NCBI GenBank assembly: GCA_963457665.1
Contig: OY735218.1
Coordinates: forward strand, 44,082,135-44,146,134
Source: Thysanoteuthis rhombus
Taxonomy: Eukaryota > Mollusca > Cephalopoda > Oegopsida > Thysanoteuthidae
Direction: 5' to 3'
Length of the DNA stretch: 64,000 nucleotides
Part shown: positions 34,007 to 45,482 of the stretch, piece by piece
How positions within the stretch are numbered: the stretch's first letter is position 1
How the letters are laid out: every line of letters begins with the position of its first letter
Notes under the pieces: generated by a model
Told to the model about the DNA's origin: nothing
Seen by the model: only the letters and a program-made list of their open reading frames with translations
Databases searched by the model: none
Position numbers and translations under genes: made by a program

Positions 34007-34345
34007 CTATTTATTCGCATCCCCACGACTAGGAATTTGACATGAGGTCGAGATTAAGGTGGGGTCCCACACGTTCGAAAACGTGCAGGCAGTGTGAGCT
34101 TCCCAACTCCATGCACATGATTTAGCACGAAATCGGATCAAGCTGGACTTTGTTTTCAAGGCTCCCTAACTTCTCGGCGTGCTATTGCATGGAGTCATTA
34201 GGGCATGCTTGAAATGGTTGCCGGACGAATCCTGCCTTTGCTCTCAGGACATGCTGATCATTGGTTCCGGGATGGGGACAATCCTGGACCGTGATCGACT
34301 TCTCAGCCCGAAGGCCGATAAAGGGCCGATCGTCTTCTCTGCCCG
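33966..34345 (-). repeat. U2-headed tandem unit c, diverged and incomplete
   Basis: This is the third unit, with a full U2 head at 34006-33966. The body carries many substitutions (for example gacatgagg and cagtgtgagcttcccaac on the plus strand). A deletion of about 14 bp lies near 34253, in the gagcatgctgg region. It ends at about 34345 without the CTCCGCTTTTGG hairpin. It therefore marks the outer edge of the array. Confidence 0.85.
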
Positions 34346-35329
34346 AAGGAGACATTAATAATACTACTACTGATGCTAAGAGGGGAGCGCAGTCAATATA
34401 CTCCCGTCGGTTAAATAAAGGGTTCGGTCCGAATAATAGTAGAAATAATGATAATACCTCATCTCAAAAATTCAGAGATACACTGATATTTTTTGTTATG
34501 GCTAATATATATAGGATCCAAGTTCAATTCCCGTCAGAAGCTATTTCTGTATTTCCTCCTGCTTACCCACGGTGATATTTGACCAAGAAAGTTGTGATAA
34601 AAATCAACGGAAAGGTGAAGAAAAGACTCGGTAAAACTAGAGTAATTAGAGGAAGAGCAAGTGGTCTCTCTTTGTGTAAATACTTGTAAAATATTGCGAT
34701 GTGGAAATATTCTGCAAGAATCATTTTCAATAAAAATCGTAAATGGCCATTTTTGACTTTTTCAATACAAGAATGTGGACCTTATAAATTATACTATAAC
34801 ATCATTAATAGCTTCTTATTCATATACTTTTGTTTCAAAATACATAATACAATTTTTATTTTATTCTGTGATTAGAAAAATCAAAGAAAAGAAGGAAACC
34901 TAAAAAAATTACTTTGGGTTTTGGTATTTTCATTATTCCTAAAAATGATAAAATAAACGACTGACAGATGTTTTGAATAATTATTTTGTTTGTAGTGGGA
35001 GCTGACAGTTTAAAACCGAAAATGCTGATGTTATTCATATCGATGTCTTTGCAGAAAACATCATAACTCTGGTTGTAAATAACACTGCAATTTGGGGAGG
35101 GGGCAGAGTATAGTGTAATCTTCCTAATAGATAATATAACACACAGAAAATACATGTTTTAATACAGCACGAAGTGTTTTGTTTCTTGTTTTGTTATTTT
35201 TTAGATGGGGCTACCGATTTTTGTTTGTGTCTACAGAATAAATGTTTAGAGCACTTTTTTCATCAGTCCAATCATTTGTCTGACTCTACCTCTCTATTAC
35301 ACTTTGAATTTCTCTTGTTGCTTTTAAGA

Positions 35330-35330
<1 letters not shown>
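34346..35330. other. Unassigned AT-rich DNA
   Basis: Beyond the U2-headed array no gene or family is recognised. Short frames at 34856-35155 (minus) and 35174-35575 (plus) are hydrophobic or low-complexity and are not supported. Confidence 0.4.

Positions 35331-35358
<28 letters not shown>
35330..35358. repeat. (CT)n microsatellite
   Basis: About 14 CT dinucleotides in a row. Confidence 0.95.
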
Positions 35359-35360
<2 letters not shown>

Positions 35361-35539
35361 TTATATTGTTTTGGGCTTTTCTCTTTCACTCAGTTGATCT
35401 CTGTTTACCTTTCTGCCTCCATCTCATTATGTTTTCTTGGATTATATTTTTCGCTATTAATCTATTTATCACTTACTATTTCTTCTTGAATTGCATTTTC
35501 TATATTTCTCTCACCCCTATCCACTCATTGATTTATTTA

Positions 35540-35795
35540 TTTGCGTTGGTCGTTGGACGTATACCTTTCCCATGATTCGCAAGACCTCTCTATCATGGGT
35601 GTCGTGGATCCAGTACTTCCCAAACTTGTAGAGTTCGTCAAGCCATCTTGATTTCTGCCAGTTTACATATGATCCCCGAGAATCCATGTTGTAGCTTCTG
35701 ATGTCCAGCACTTATCTGATATTCTTGCAACATGACCAGCTCATTGCCATTTAAGTTTTCGAAAGGTTTCTATATCCCTGACTCTTGTTCCTTCT
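35540..35795 (-). mobile_element. RTE-like non-LTR retrotransposon, copy 5, 3' end only
   Basis: The minus strand reads KLKWQ..ELVMLQEYQ, then NWQKSRWLDELYKFGKYWIH, then DTHDREVLRIMGKVYVQRP. It is the same C-terminus as copies 1-4. Only the last 250 bp are present, and the usual (GAT)n tail is absent or lost. It is a strongly 5'-truncated insertion. Confidence 0.82.
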
Positions 35796-37035
35796 CTAAT
35801 ATACTGTTCTATTTTGTCTCTGGCAACAACGCAATGCCTTTGGCTACTTGGAGGTCACAAACAGATAAGCAGAATCAAACTTTTATATAGATACGTTATT
35901 CATGATTTATTTGATTTATACACACATGCACAAATTTTTATATGTATTTATATGCTAGTACGTAGAACAACCGTAAGAAGAAAGAAACTTGTCAACTTTG
36001 GGATGTAACAGAATTATCGAAGGAAAACAAAAATGGATCCAGATTCTTTCTCGTTGTAGATTCTTAGAAAGCCCATAATATTCTGTGTATGTGTCCGTGG
36101 TTATACGTATGTGTAGTTGCACGTGCGCCTAAAAAGGTACTCTTCCCTCAAATATAGCGGATTTAGAAACAAGAGTGCGTGTGTCCGCGTGGGTGTTTTA
36201 CCTGTGCGCGCGGGCGTGCATGTGAAGTGAGTTTTGGAGCATCCCGTGAGCTTACTAGACCAATGGATTAAACATCTCTCTAAGATAATAGACATGACAG
36301 TGCGAACACAGATACACACGCGCCCGTGCGCACACACATACACAGATATATAGATGGATGTACAAGTGTATTTGGGCGAGGTAAATCTCTACAATGCGAA
36401 AGTCTCTAATTTAGGTACCTGTTTGTCATCACAGCCAAACGGATCAAACATGGGCCTTTTTTTATTTAAATTTAATCGCTATTTTTTTTTGTAAATTGAA
36501 GAGTTTTTTTTATATTGGCCATGCTGGAGTTGGGACGTAAGAAGCGTTCGTAAGTATTACAACATACTTATGTTTTTGAAAAAAGTTGTGTGATTGCAAG
36601 TGAGAATATGAGAGAGAAAAGGCTATGTGAGAGACAAAGAAAGGTGGAGAGAGAATATTCATATGGGATTTCCCCCTTATTCTCTTATAGCGTAAATCTT
36701 CCTATCTTTTTTTTTCTGTAAACATAAAAACGCTATTGTCAGCTTTCGCAAACGTGATGTGTTTTTGAAAAAAGAAGTTGTATAGGAGAGAGTGAGAATA
36801 TATATATATGAGAGACAGAGAGAGACAGACAGACAGACAGAGACAGAGAGAGAGACAGAGAGAGAACATTTTGTATGTGCGGTGGATAAAAAGTAACCCT
36901 GCAAAAAGTCAAAAGTGAGAAAACCATGTTTCCCTTATTGGTGGGGGTCTTTTTTATTTCAGGGGAGGTGCTTCGTTTCGGTATCAAAATTGGCGGATTC
37001 CTTTCAGAGATGAACAGAGGTGGAGCTTTGTTTTA
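35796..37035. other. Unassigned DNA with GA/ACAG microsatellite
   Basis: A purine-rich agacag/gaga tract lies at 36808-36866. GT/CA-rich stretches occur near 36090-36350. No coding features were recognised. Confidence 0.45.
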
Positions 37036-37039
37036 ACTT

Positions 37040-37290
37040 TTTGAGGTCAAAATCAGGAAGGTGACTTTTTCGCTTCCATGGGTCGAAATCAGGATGGGGC
37101 AGATTTTTTTTTCCTTTTACGGGTCAAAATCTAGGAAAGTTTTCCCTCAGAAGGGTCAAAGTTTTTCTCTTCTTAGGGGTCAGAATTGGGGGAGGTTTTT
37201 TTCTCTCTTTAGGGGACCAAATGTGGATTGGGGGTATTTTTTCCTTTTAGAGGTGGAAGTCGGCAGTGAATTTTGTTTTTCCTTTTTATG
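37040..37290 (+). repeat. Degenerate tandem repeat of ~36 bp
   Basis: Seven imperfect units starting with gggtcaaaatcagga-like words (about 37044, 37080, 37121, 37154, 37178, 37214 and 37250), each followed by a G-rich then T-rich run. Spacing is 24-41 bp. The T-runs and G-runs alternate on one strand, giving a strong G/T strand bias. Confidence 0.75.
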
Positions 37291-37366
37291 AAATCTCAAT
37301 ATCTTTGTTTTTATACATAGAATAATTTTTTCACTGGACAACGCTGGGTATCCCTGCTAAATATAA

Positions 37367-37369
<3 letters not shown>

Positions 37370-37433
<64 letters not shown>
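37370..37433. repeat. (TA)n microsatellite
   Basis: About 30 TA dinucleotides. Confidence 0.97.
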
Positions 37434-37435
<2 letters not shown>

Positions 37436-37954
37436 AATATATAAATATATAAAACAGATGAATAACCTAAACCCTGCAATATATACATATTTCTTAATGA
37501 AATGATTGTCACGTTGAATAAAAACAAATATAGAAAATATAGACCAAAATGAGATTTTGGAGCTGAAACCATTATTTAGGCTTTTGTATAACAGGCGGTT
37601 GCTTAGCTTAGTAATAAGAGCAGCGCTACATTGAAACTGCTACCATATTGTCCTGCAGCAGTCCCATTTTCTTTAATTGTTTATTCTATTTATGTTGTCT
37701 AGGCCAAGGGATACATTCATCGTATAATAAGGAGAGATCATTTCAAATGAGAGTTTCAAAATAATCACTTCTTGATAAAATATATATAATGAAATAAGTA
37801 ACCATCAGCTTTTGGTGATCATAATTTTGTAAAAAAATCATTCGTACGATTAATGAAATCAGACTTTTAAGAATCTGTCAGAGCAAATATTATTTAATCC
37901 GGCATTGAAATTAACCGAGAAGCAAATCGAATATCTGGGTACGTAATTGTATAA
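37434..37954. other. Unassigned AT-rich DNA
   Basis: Nothing recognisable. It lies between the TA tract and the SINE head. Confidence 0.4.
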
Positions 37955-37959
37955 GAAAA

Positions 37960-38050
37960 TTGGCGTCGCGCAAGACTCGAACCTGCATCTACCAGGAAGC
38001 AGTCCTAATGAGACACTTCTCTACCAGCTATCTAACAGAGCCTTCAGTAA
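37960..38050 (-). repeat. tRNA-derived SINE head
   Basis: On the minus strand TAGATAGCTGGTAGAGAAG (about 38037-38019) matches an RNA polymerase III A box, and AGGTTCGAGTC (37984-37974) matches a B box. The spacing is about 45 bp, as in a tRNA. The sequence between does not fold as a good anticodon arm, so this is a tRNA-like SINE head and not a tRNA gene. Confidence 0.72.
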
Positions 38051-38289
38051 GCAGGAGTTCGGAATAGCACACTTAAATCACTCTGCAGTCGTAGTTATAC
38101 ATATGTGTGTGTTTCCATTTTGCCGACAATATGTACATATCATCAGATTGGACAGTTTATGTCGGACAGAATGTGATAACTGTAAAGACAATTTTCGTGC
38201 GTTTCCAAAGTTTTTGTCTGAACAATCTGTAGACCTCGTTGAGAACATAGCCAAAAGTGTATTCACATCTACCGAACATGAAACCTTGA

Positions 38290-39835
38290 ACTGAAATTCA
38301 ACACCAACATCCCCAAAACATTATTAACATAGTAACTAAGATCCAAAGACACAGACTTCCACGAAGGCTTTATACAAGGAATTATCGCCACCTACATTAA
38401 TATAACAAACAACCACAACACATTACAACTCAGATATATACATGCATTGAAATATGTAGCCAGGGACAACAAAATATGCATCACCACTTCAGATAAAGAG
38501 GGAGGTGTTGTCATCATGGACACGCACCCCTACCTTGACAAAATTACTCCCCTCTTTAGCAACAGTAATGAAAAACAAACAAAATATCTATTGACAAAGA
38601 AACATCCAAGTTCAACACATCCCCGAAAAATATTACGATGAGAAAACAAAACATGGACTAAACCAAATACCGATCAACCCTAACCAGATTTTATGGCTTA
38701 TCCAAAACCCACAAACCCGACATTCCCTCACGATCCATTTGTTCGGGAATACATAAGATAGCTAGAGCATTAGCAAAAATCCTAACCCTGTTACTAAGCA
38801 TAATCAGTCCCTCAAACCTTAAAAACTCTGGAGATTTCATACACAAAAAAAAAAACATGAAAAACAAATTCATGGCCAGCCTTGATGTAACACCATTCTA
38901 CAACGACATTCCAATTAAGAAATGTCTGCATCTACTAAATAACCACCTAAAAACATTCAAGATCAAACTAGCCCTACTCACAAACAAAATCATCAAAATA
39001 TGTTCACTTATAAAAAAACAATGTTTTTCAGCTTCATCCGAAATTTCTAAAGACAAAAATTTGGCTTACCCATGGGGTCCTCGATAAGTGGAGTTTTAGC
39101 TTGTCTTTTTCTCGAATTTCTGGAGTCAGGACCCTTCATACATATCACACCCAAAACATTCTCCTATTTTCGCAACATTAACGGTTCCCTAATCCTATAC
39201 CTACAAAACATAGGTCTACAAAATCTAAAAGCTAAACTAAACATAGTATTAAAATCACACAAGGAAAATAATCCAATAACACACTACCTTTCTTTAACAC
39301 CCAACTACACTGATCCAACACCAACATCAAAGAACTACCACAATAAGAACGACCATATACACATTTATTCCCACAACACCAAAAAAATAAAATCGGGATT
39401 AATTACAGGTTTTTACGTAGTTTATAGCTATACTATGTATGGCCTGAATACATTGATGACGAAGAAAAATACATCGAACAATCCTCCTGCTCACTCTAGT
39501 ATCCATGACTTCATGTACAACACAAGGAGAAAAGCATATAACATTCACACAACTAATTTAACACACCACCATTGAATGCATCATATTACGCATCATCACA
39601 ACCACTACCAACATCAGCTCAACCTAAGCAAGCTGAAAGTACAGATTGCCACCATCACAATAATACCGTGCAAGGACTAGTGAAGACAACACTTACTTCG
39701 GAGACGTCTCAAGACCTCTAAAAAAGATACATGAACACAAACGAGCCCGCCCTAAAATGAGATGAAAAGACAAACGCCTTGGTCGAACACAGAAACATAC
39801 ACAAACTTAGTTTCAACTATTATATAACCCATCTC
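38290..39835 (+). mobile_element. Penelope-like element, RT and GIY-YIG fossil
   Basis: The plus-strand reading with frame changes shows DNKICITTSDKEGGVVIMDT (38465-38525) and KTHKPDIPSRSICSGI-like sequence near 38705-38750. The palm A region reads FMASLDVTPFYNDIPIKKCL (38868-38930), followed by a G-L-x-x-G-S/P-like LAYPWGP and MGSSISGVLACLFLEFLESG (39072-39130). FRNINGSLI at about 39170 stands where the family has F-R-Y-I-D-D. Downstream, KSGLITGF and RRKAYNIHT appear. Near 39690-39740 a YFGDVSRPLKKIHEHKR stretch resembles the GIY-YIG endonuclease of these elements. The catalytic Asp pair is lost and frames are broken, so it is inactive. N-terminal sequence before 38440 is poorly preserved. 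Confidence 0.85.
39072..39575 (+). pseudogene. RT C-terminal part of the Penelope-like element
   Basis: A 167-residue open frame. It starts at MGSSISGVLACLFLEFLESG (the motif preceding the catalytic box), then ITPKTFSYFRNINGSLILYL, with the YxDD box altered to NINGS. It continues as a thumb-like region ending in SGLITGF...ARKAYNIH-like sequence (here TRRKAYNIHTT). The stretch is unusually Thr/Asn/His-rich (ACA and AAC codons), which suggests directional mutation after inactivation. Confidence 0.82.
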
Positions 39836-39839
39836 ATCG

Positions 39840-41210
39840 AAATATATATTACTTCTCGACATGCAGATGTATCGAAGCAACCCTTATATCTCGATGCAAT
39901 ATGATGCCCCAGAGGTATGGACATTCCCATTTTGCGAACCTTTTGAATGCATTCATTTTGAAACAGAATCACATAAAAACAATACAATAATATATATATA
40001 TATATGTAATAGGAATGAACTCAACTCACGGATAAAGGAAACACCTGCCAGTTGCTGTATGACTATTATTAGGAAGTTTGTTACAAGTTTTTATTCCTTT
40101 TGATCATTATTTCATCAAGTTTACGCGAATTCACCTCAGCTCTTTCAATTTTGTGAACTGAAATCTGAATAACTACCACTAACGTCATCATGGTTACCTC
40201 CAACACAACAACTATTTTTTCATTAATAATCTCGATAGAATAACTGTTAATTATGAGAAGACAAAAACTATTTTACCGTACTTTAACTTGTTTTTTTGCT
40301 CTCATTTTCCCCGGCCAGTACGGGTCAGATCGGCTTAAGAATCAATCAGTATATGAATAGTCTCTTAAAAATATCCTTAAAAGTATTTTCTATCGATATT
40401 TTTACATTATTCCCTAATGTTGGCTATTTTACGACTTGTACTAATCGTTCAACATGTGTCTTGACAGGAATGTGATCTCATGACGTCCCATGGTTCCCAG
40501 TGGATATGTGTGTGATGCCATCAGCGCATAAGACATGATTGCCTTCCTATTTTGATGCAAAGTTAAGAAATTGACCAAGGACTACATTAGAAGGTTTTGA
40601 TTAAGATACAATTCATCATTGAAATCTAATCTTGGTAAATTATGCATAAAAGACCAAAGAGAGAAAGTGTTCCATTAGAGACTGAAAGATAAAGATGAGT
40701 AAAAAAAATGATAGACTTGGGCGCAGAAAGCCAGCCGGGAGAGGGAGAGGCTCACGTAAAAATAGAAGTTCCAATAAAAAGAGAAAAAAGTACTGCCAGT
40801 TTCTATACCATAATGCAAAAATCGGTTTATATATCAATATAATGTAAAGTAAATCAAGTATTAAATATCCACTACGGTATTTTTTTTTTTTTGATGTCTC
40901 AAATAATAGGATGGTTAAATCTATGCTATGGTTATGATCTTAACTGACAGAAAATTGGAAAATACTACTTAGAAAAGACCACTGTGTACTACAGATGGAT
41001 GCCACCAATTACTATGAAGCCTATTTCTATTACAATAATCGACACAACCACCATTAGTCAACATCACTAGAGGACAAAAGCACCTGTTACTCTTGTTGCT
41101 ATTAATGCTTTTTAAGAACATTACTTTTCTTTGGAAACTCGCAGAAATTATGAAACTTGAAGACAAATTACACGGGTTGGGTTATTAGCTAAAACTTAAT
41201 GTATATCAAA
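39840..41210. other. Unassigned AT-rich DNA
   Basis: No supported gene. Short frames at 39861-40103 and 40640-40837 have no motif. Confidence 0.4.
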
Positions 41211-41214
41211 GAAA

Positions 41215-42060
41215 GAAAGGTAACTGAAAGCACCAGACCACGATGGTTCCAATGGGTTTGGGTTCAAAATATTCACTGTTACCGAAGTCCAACAATTACA
41301 TGAATGCTTGGTAGAATCAAGAATTCCTGTGTGGATAACAAAGAGAAAGATGACCTCAGTCCAAGAAGTAATTCAAAAAGGAAGATTTGCAAGTACGGCA
41401 CAACGTACGTAGAAATATCTTCCCCTCTGGGAGAAGAAAATCATTCGAAAAAGGCCAGAGAAATAACTGACTTGTTATTCATAGAGGAAAGAGTTCGAAT
41501 AAGGAAGAAAAGACAGTGATATGATACCAAGCCTGTATGTTAAAAGTTTCAAATGCATTGAAATTGATAACAAATACAAAGGAAAACTTGAGATGAGTAC
41601 TGCAGGAGATCAATATGAAAGGAATCACCCACAGAAATTCTCTACCCCTATCACTTATCATGATTAAATATTGAGATAATATAATGGAGGACATTTACTG
41701 AGTCACAGGGAAAATCACCTAGTTGTATATGGATTACTTGAAAAGTTTGCAAAAATTGGAAATCAAATGAGTGTAGAATAGATAAACGTGCAATGTTGAT
41801 TGTGGGCAAAAGATAATCGGAAACATCAGATGAAATGCAACTACTCAAGCGTGATATCATCAGGACGCTGAAAAGAAAAAAGAACTGTATGTATCTATAA
41901 GGACTGAAACAGATTCAATCAAGCCAAATGAAACAAAGGCGTCAGATTAGAATACATCTGAAAAAACAAGGAACATTTTGGAAAGTAAACACAGCAATAA
42001 AAACATGATCAAATGAATAAATACATGGACATTATTTATAATGCAATATCTTCGATCCTT
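41215..42060 (+). mobile_element. Very decayed second copy of the 22-kb non-LTR family (RT region)
   Basis: The plus strand keeps scattered RT landmarks in the right order. APDHDGSNGFGFKIFT followed by LHECLVESRIPVWITKRK (41235-41345) parallels the APGPDGxxGFWxKxFT...IPxWMTKGK finger motif. REITDLLFIEERV (41458-41500) follows. LKRKKNCMYL-x-GLKQIQ and MKQRRQIRIHLKK (41865-41970) parallel the YKYLG...VEMKxKIKxEYLRR connection. The order and spacing fit the upstream part of the pol whose C-terminus is at 21640-22760. The copy is purine-enriched and full of substitutions. Support comes from several short matches, none decisive alone. Confidence 0.55.
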
Positions 42061-42777
42061 CATAAACTGGAAATGTTAAGAACTGATACACTTTAGAAAA
42101 ACACAGGCAAAATGATCATTATGTATAGACTTGCTTTCTAGGAATAGTATTGATAGAGTGTATGTGAAATGGGAAGAAGAGAAAAGATTGTGTTGACTCT
42201 GCTATCAATGATCTTAAGTTTCTGTCGATTAAATGACAAATTGATGATGAGAGCCAGATTTCGAGGTTAAGCTGACCAAAGGGCAAATGTGAGAACTGAC
42301 AACTAAAAGACAAAAAATGAGAAAGAAAATAATTTCACCGAATATTTAATGAGATAGACAAATGGAAGTGCAGATGAAACGACTTGGTCATTGTTGCGAA
42401 GGAAAAAATTGAAGGAAGAAATTGAACACTTATCAATGACGACACGGGACAATTCTGTGAGAGACTTAAATAAACAAGATGGTAAAAAATAGAAGAGGTT
42501 GCTTGTGTGGAGATAGGAAAAATGATTTTCAATCATATTGTAAGCGGACGCAGCGAGTTGGCTCGGAAGGTGGACAAAAATATACCGGACTTGGATGGGA
42601 AGGTGAACCACTTGAAATTGTGAAAACCTCTAGAATATGGCCATGTAACCCATAGTATGTGCACAAAGCAGAATCTGTTTTAGAGAGGAAAAAACATAAA
42701 ATTTTATGAGACTTTGAAATTTAAACAGATCTTATTACTAGGTCAATATTACATAAAGCAAATGGATCTCTGCCAGA
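42061..42777. other. Unassigned, possibly continuation of the decayed pol
   Basis: The purine-rich bias continues (many gaa and aag words), but no motif of the element family can be identified with confidence. Confidence 0.35.
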
Positions 42778-43160
42778 GGGAAACGGGTTTGAATTTAGTT
42801 GCGATAAAAAGCATCAAAAATTAGAATGAAGGTGAATAGTAGCAAAAAATGTATAATGATAATTGACAAATATAAACAAGATGAATAATTTTGATTACCG
42901 ATACTGAGCAACCAGGCGCAGGAGAGATCGAAATACGGGATGAGTTTGATTAGATTCTGGTAGCTCAGTTGTAAAAGCAGTTGGATGTTAACATAGTGTC
43001 GCAATTTCGATTCTCATTTGGAATTTATTCTTCATTGCAATTCACGCTGTTGATTTATTCACTCACAGCCGATGGGAAACAGGTCTGAATTTAGTCGCAA
43101 TAAAAAGCAACAGAAATTGAAATGGCGGTAAATAGCAGCAAAAAAATGTAAATAATGATT
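42778..43160 (+). repeat. 85-bp direct duplication flanking a tRNA-like sequence (SINE-like)
   Basis: Segments 42778-42862 and 43074-43160 are diverged copies: gggaaac, gaatttagt, gataaaaagca or taaaaagca, and gaatagtagcaaaaaa or aatagcagcaaaaaa. Between them, 42952-43015 resembles a tRNA: ggtagctcagttgtaaaagc (A-box like) and gcaatttcgattctc (B-box like), with gttaac in the anticodon position. A tandem pair of tRNA-derived SINEs, the first lacking its head, would explain the order head-body-tail. Confidence 0.55.
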
Positions 43161-44640
43161 TGCAATACATCATCTAATGGAAAAAACGATAAAGTGAAAA
43201 CGTATTTTAATCTATTTTCCCCTGCAAGCTTGATCAAATGACGTATTTTAAGTTATTTGATAGATTTCGTACTGAAGCTACATAATTTGGACTCAAGAGC
43301 GTACAATTATTGCATAAGTATATTGAATAAAAAAATACAACACCCAGGGCATTTTCAATGGTCCAGTTAGTGATTATTGAGCTGAAATCGGACAGGTGCC
43401 TTTAGACCTTGATATGAGTGGGTTTAGTTCTTATACAAATGGATTTTATAATTACTCTTGTAATACTCAACCAATTCTAATGATGGCTACCTTGAAAATG
43501 AGTCTCAAAATACCTGCCTTGTTGTCTGGCGTATCCTGATCACCGAGGTTCCATTCAGCAGGTAGCATCTCTCCTTTGCGCCAAGAGATGTAAAGTCAGG
43601 AGTGGATCCGAATGTCAGGGGTAAAAACAGAAAAACCATTATTTTTTGTTGAAACCCAGTTGAAAATAGACCTTGTGATGCAGATTACAGATGTGAATAA
43701 TGAATCTGATTATTTTGTTACGGAGGAAAACTGAACACCATTTCACTCAACGATTAGATGGATATGGAATATCTACAGTATCTCCCGAATTGAATTGATC
43801 ATATCTCAATCAAATTCATTATTTTCATTACTACTTTTCAGGTAAAGTAAGTTGGAAAAATTGGATATATGCCCCACACCATATCTTCCTTCGAAATTTC
43901 TACACAATTGCTTCAACTATTTAGTAATGTTGATGCAGTTTGCACTTTGGAATAAAACTGATCCAAAATATATTCATACTATGAAGAGTTAAATTGAATA
44001 CTTTTGACTGATATATTTTATGTCACATTTCGACTACTTTGCATTCGTTGAAAACTTTCTCCAATGTAAACATCAAATTAGACCACGTTATACAACAAAA
44101 AGAGGAAGGAAAGGAGTATTGTATGTCAGAAAAGGTATGATGTCATTAAGAGCTGTGATATCATTAAAAGAAGATCTATTTTTCTACCAGCTACTATGAT
44201 ATCATAACAAAATGTCGGAGGTCTGCATTTTCGTATTTTAAAAAGCAAAAAATAATCAAAAAAGCTAAAAATGGTCATTTATGATTTTATTGAAAAGAAT
44301 ACTCGCAGAATATTCCCATTTACTATTTTTGACAATACTTAATCAAATAATATCAATAAACTAAAAATCAATTGACTCAGAGGAAGACGACTTGCTTCCC
44401 TCTTTTGTCTACTCCTCCTCCCCCTCCTTCTGCTATAACTGTTATCATGGACAGTGGACCAATCGTTGAATTTATGGTGCTTTTTAGAATATAAATCACG
44501 TTTAATTCCTGTTTTCCCCTTTAATTCACTTAGGTGGTGATTCTCTAGTAAATTAAGAGTATTTGCGACAAAATTTTCTCTAAAAACGAGAGAGAGAAAA
44601 GTGAATAAGAAATGAGTTCTAGATCTACGTGATAGTGTGA
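43161..44640. other. Unassigned AT-rich DNA
   Basis: No gene recognised. A less AT-rich patch at 43510-43625 has no identifiable coding content. Confidence 0.4.
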
Positions 44641-44642
44641 AG

Positions 44643-45482
44643 TATTGTGGACAAATAGAGGCTGACTACTCGTCAGAGCAGAACTGGAAAAAGAAACGAT
44701 CAAAGTGACTTGAAGGCGAAGGCAGACTTGATAAATAGCCTGATATTCCATGTACTGTTTCATATTGTGGAGAAACAGAGGCTGACTACTCGTCAGAGCA
44801 GAACTGGAAAAAGAAACGATCAAAGTGACTTGAAGGCGAAGGCAGACTTGATAAATAGCCTGATATTCCATGTACTGTTTCATATTGTGGACAAATAGAG
44901 GCTGACTACTCGTCAGAGCAGAACTGGAAAAAGAAACGATCAAAGTGACTTGAAGGCGAAGGCAGACTTGATAAATAGCCTGATATTCCATGTACTGTTT
45001 CATATTGTGGAGAAACAGAGGCTGACTACTCGTCAGAGCAGAACTGGAAAAAGAAACGATCAAAGTGACTTGAAGGCGAAGGCAGACTTGATAAATAGCC
45101 TGATATTCCATGTACTGTTTCATATTGTGGAGAAACAGAGGCTGACTACTCGTCAGAGCAGAACTGGAAAAAGAAACGATCAAAGTGACTTGAAGGCGAA
45201 GGCAGACTTGATAAATAGCCTGATATTCCATGTACTGTTTCATATTGTGGAGAAACAGAGGCTGACTACTCGTCAGAGCAGAACTGGAAAAGGAAACGAT
45301 CAAAGTGACTTGAAGGCGAAGGCAGACTTGATAAATAGCCTGATATTCCATGTACTGTTTCATATTGTGGAGAAACAGAGGCTGACTACTCGTCAGAGCA
45401 GAACTGGAAAAGGAAACGATCAAAGTGACTTGAAGGCGAAGGCAGACTTGATAAATAGCCTGATATTCCATGTACTGTTTCA
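44643..45482. repeat. 120-bp satellite, seven near-identical units
   Basis: The exact period is 120 bp, with unit starts at 44643, 44763, 44883, 45003, 45123, 45243 and 45363. Variants: units 1 and 3 have gacaaatag where the others have gagaaacag; units 6 and 7 have aaaaggaaacg where the others have aaaaagaaacg. Units 1-2 and 3-4 therefore form a 240-bp repeated pair. Because 120 is divisible by three, stop-free frames persist: on minus through 45483-44545 (312 codons, 40-residue repeat), and on plus through units 4-7. I treat these frames as a by-product and not as genes. Confidence 0.95.

Noticed and set aside
33400-34026. Two identical 75-codon minus-strand frames as a duplicated small protein gene
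   Set aside because: They run through U2 snRNA fragments and the structured unit body and repeat only because the 399-bp unit is duplicated and divisible by three.
37960-38050. A functional tRNA gene
   Set aside because: A and B boxes are present, but the acceptor and anticodon arms do not pair well. It fits a SINE head better.
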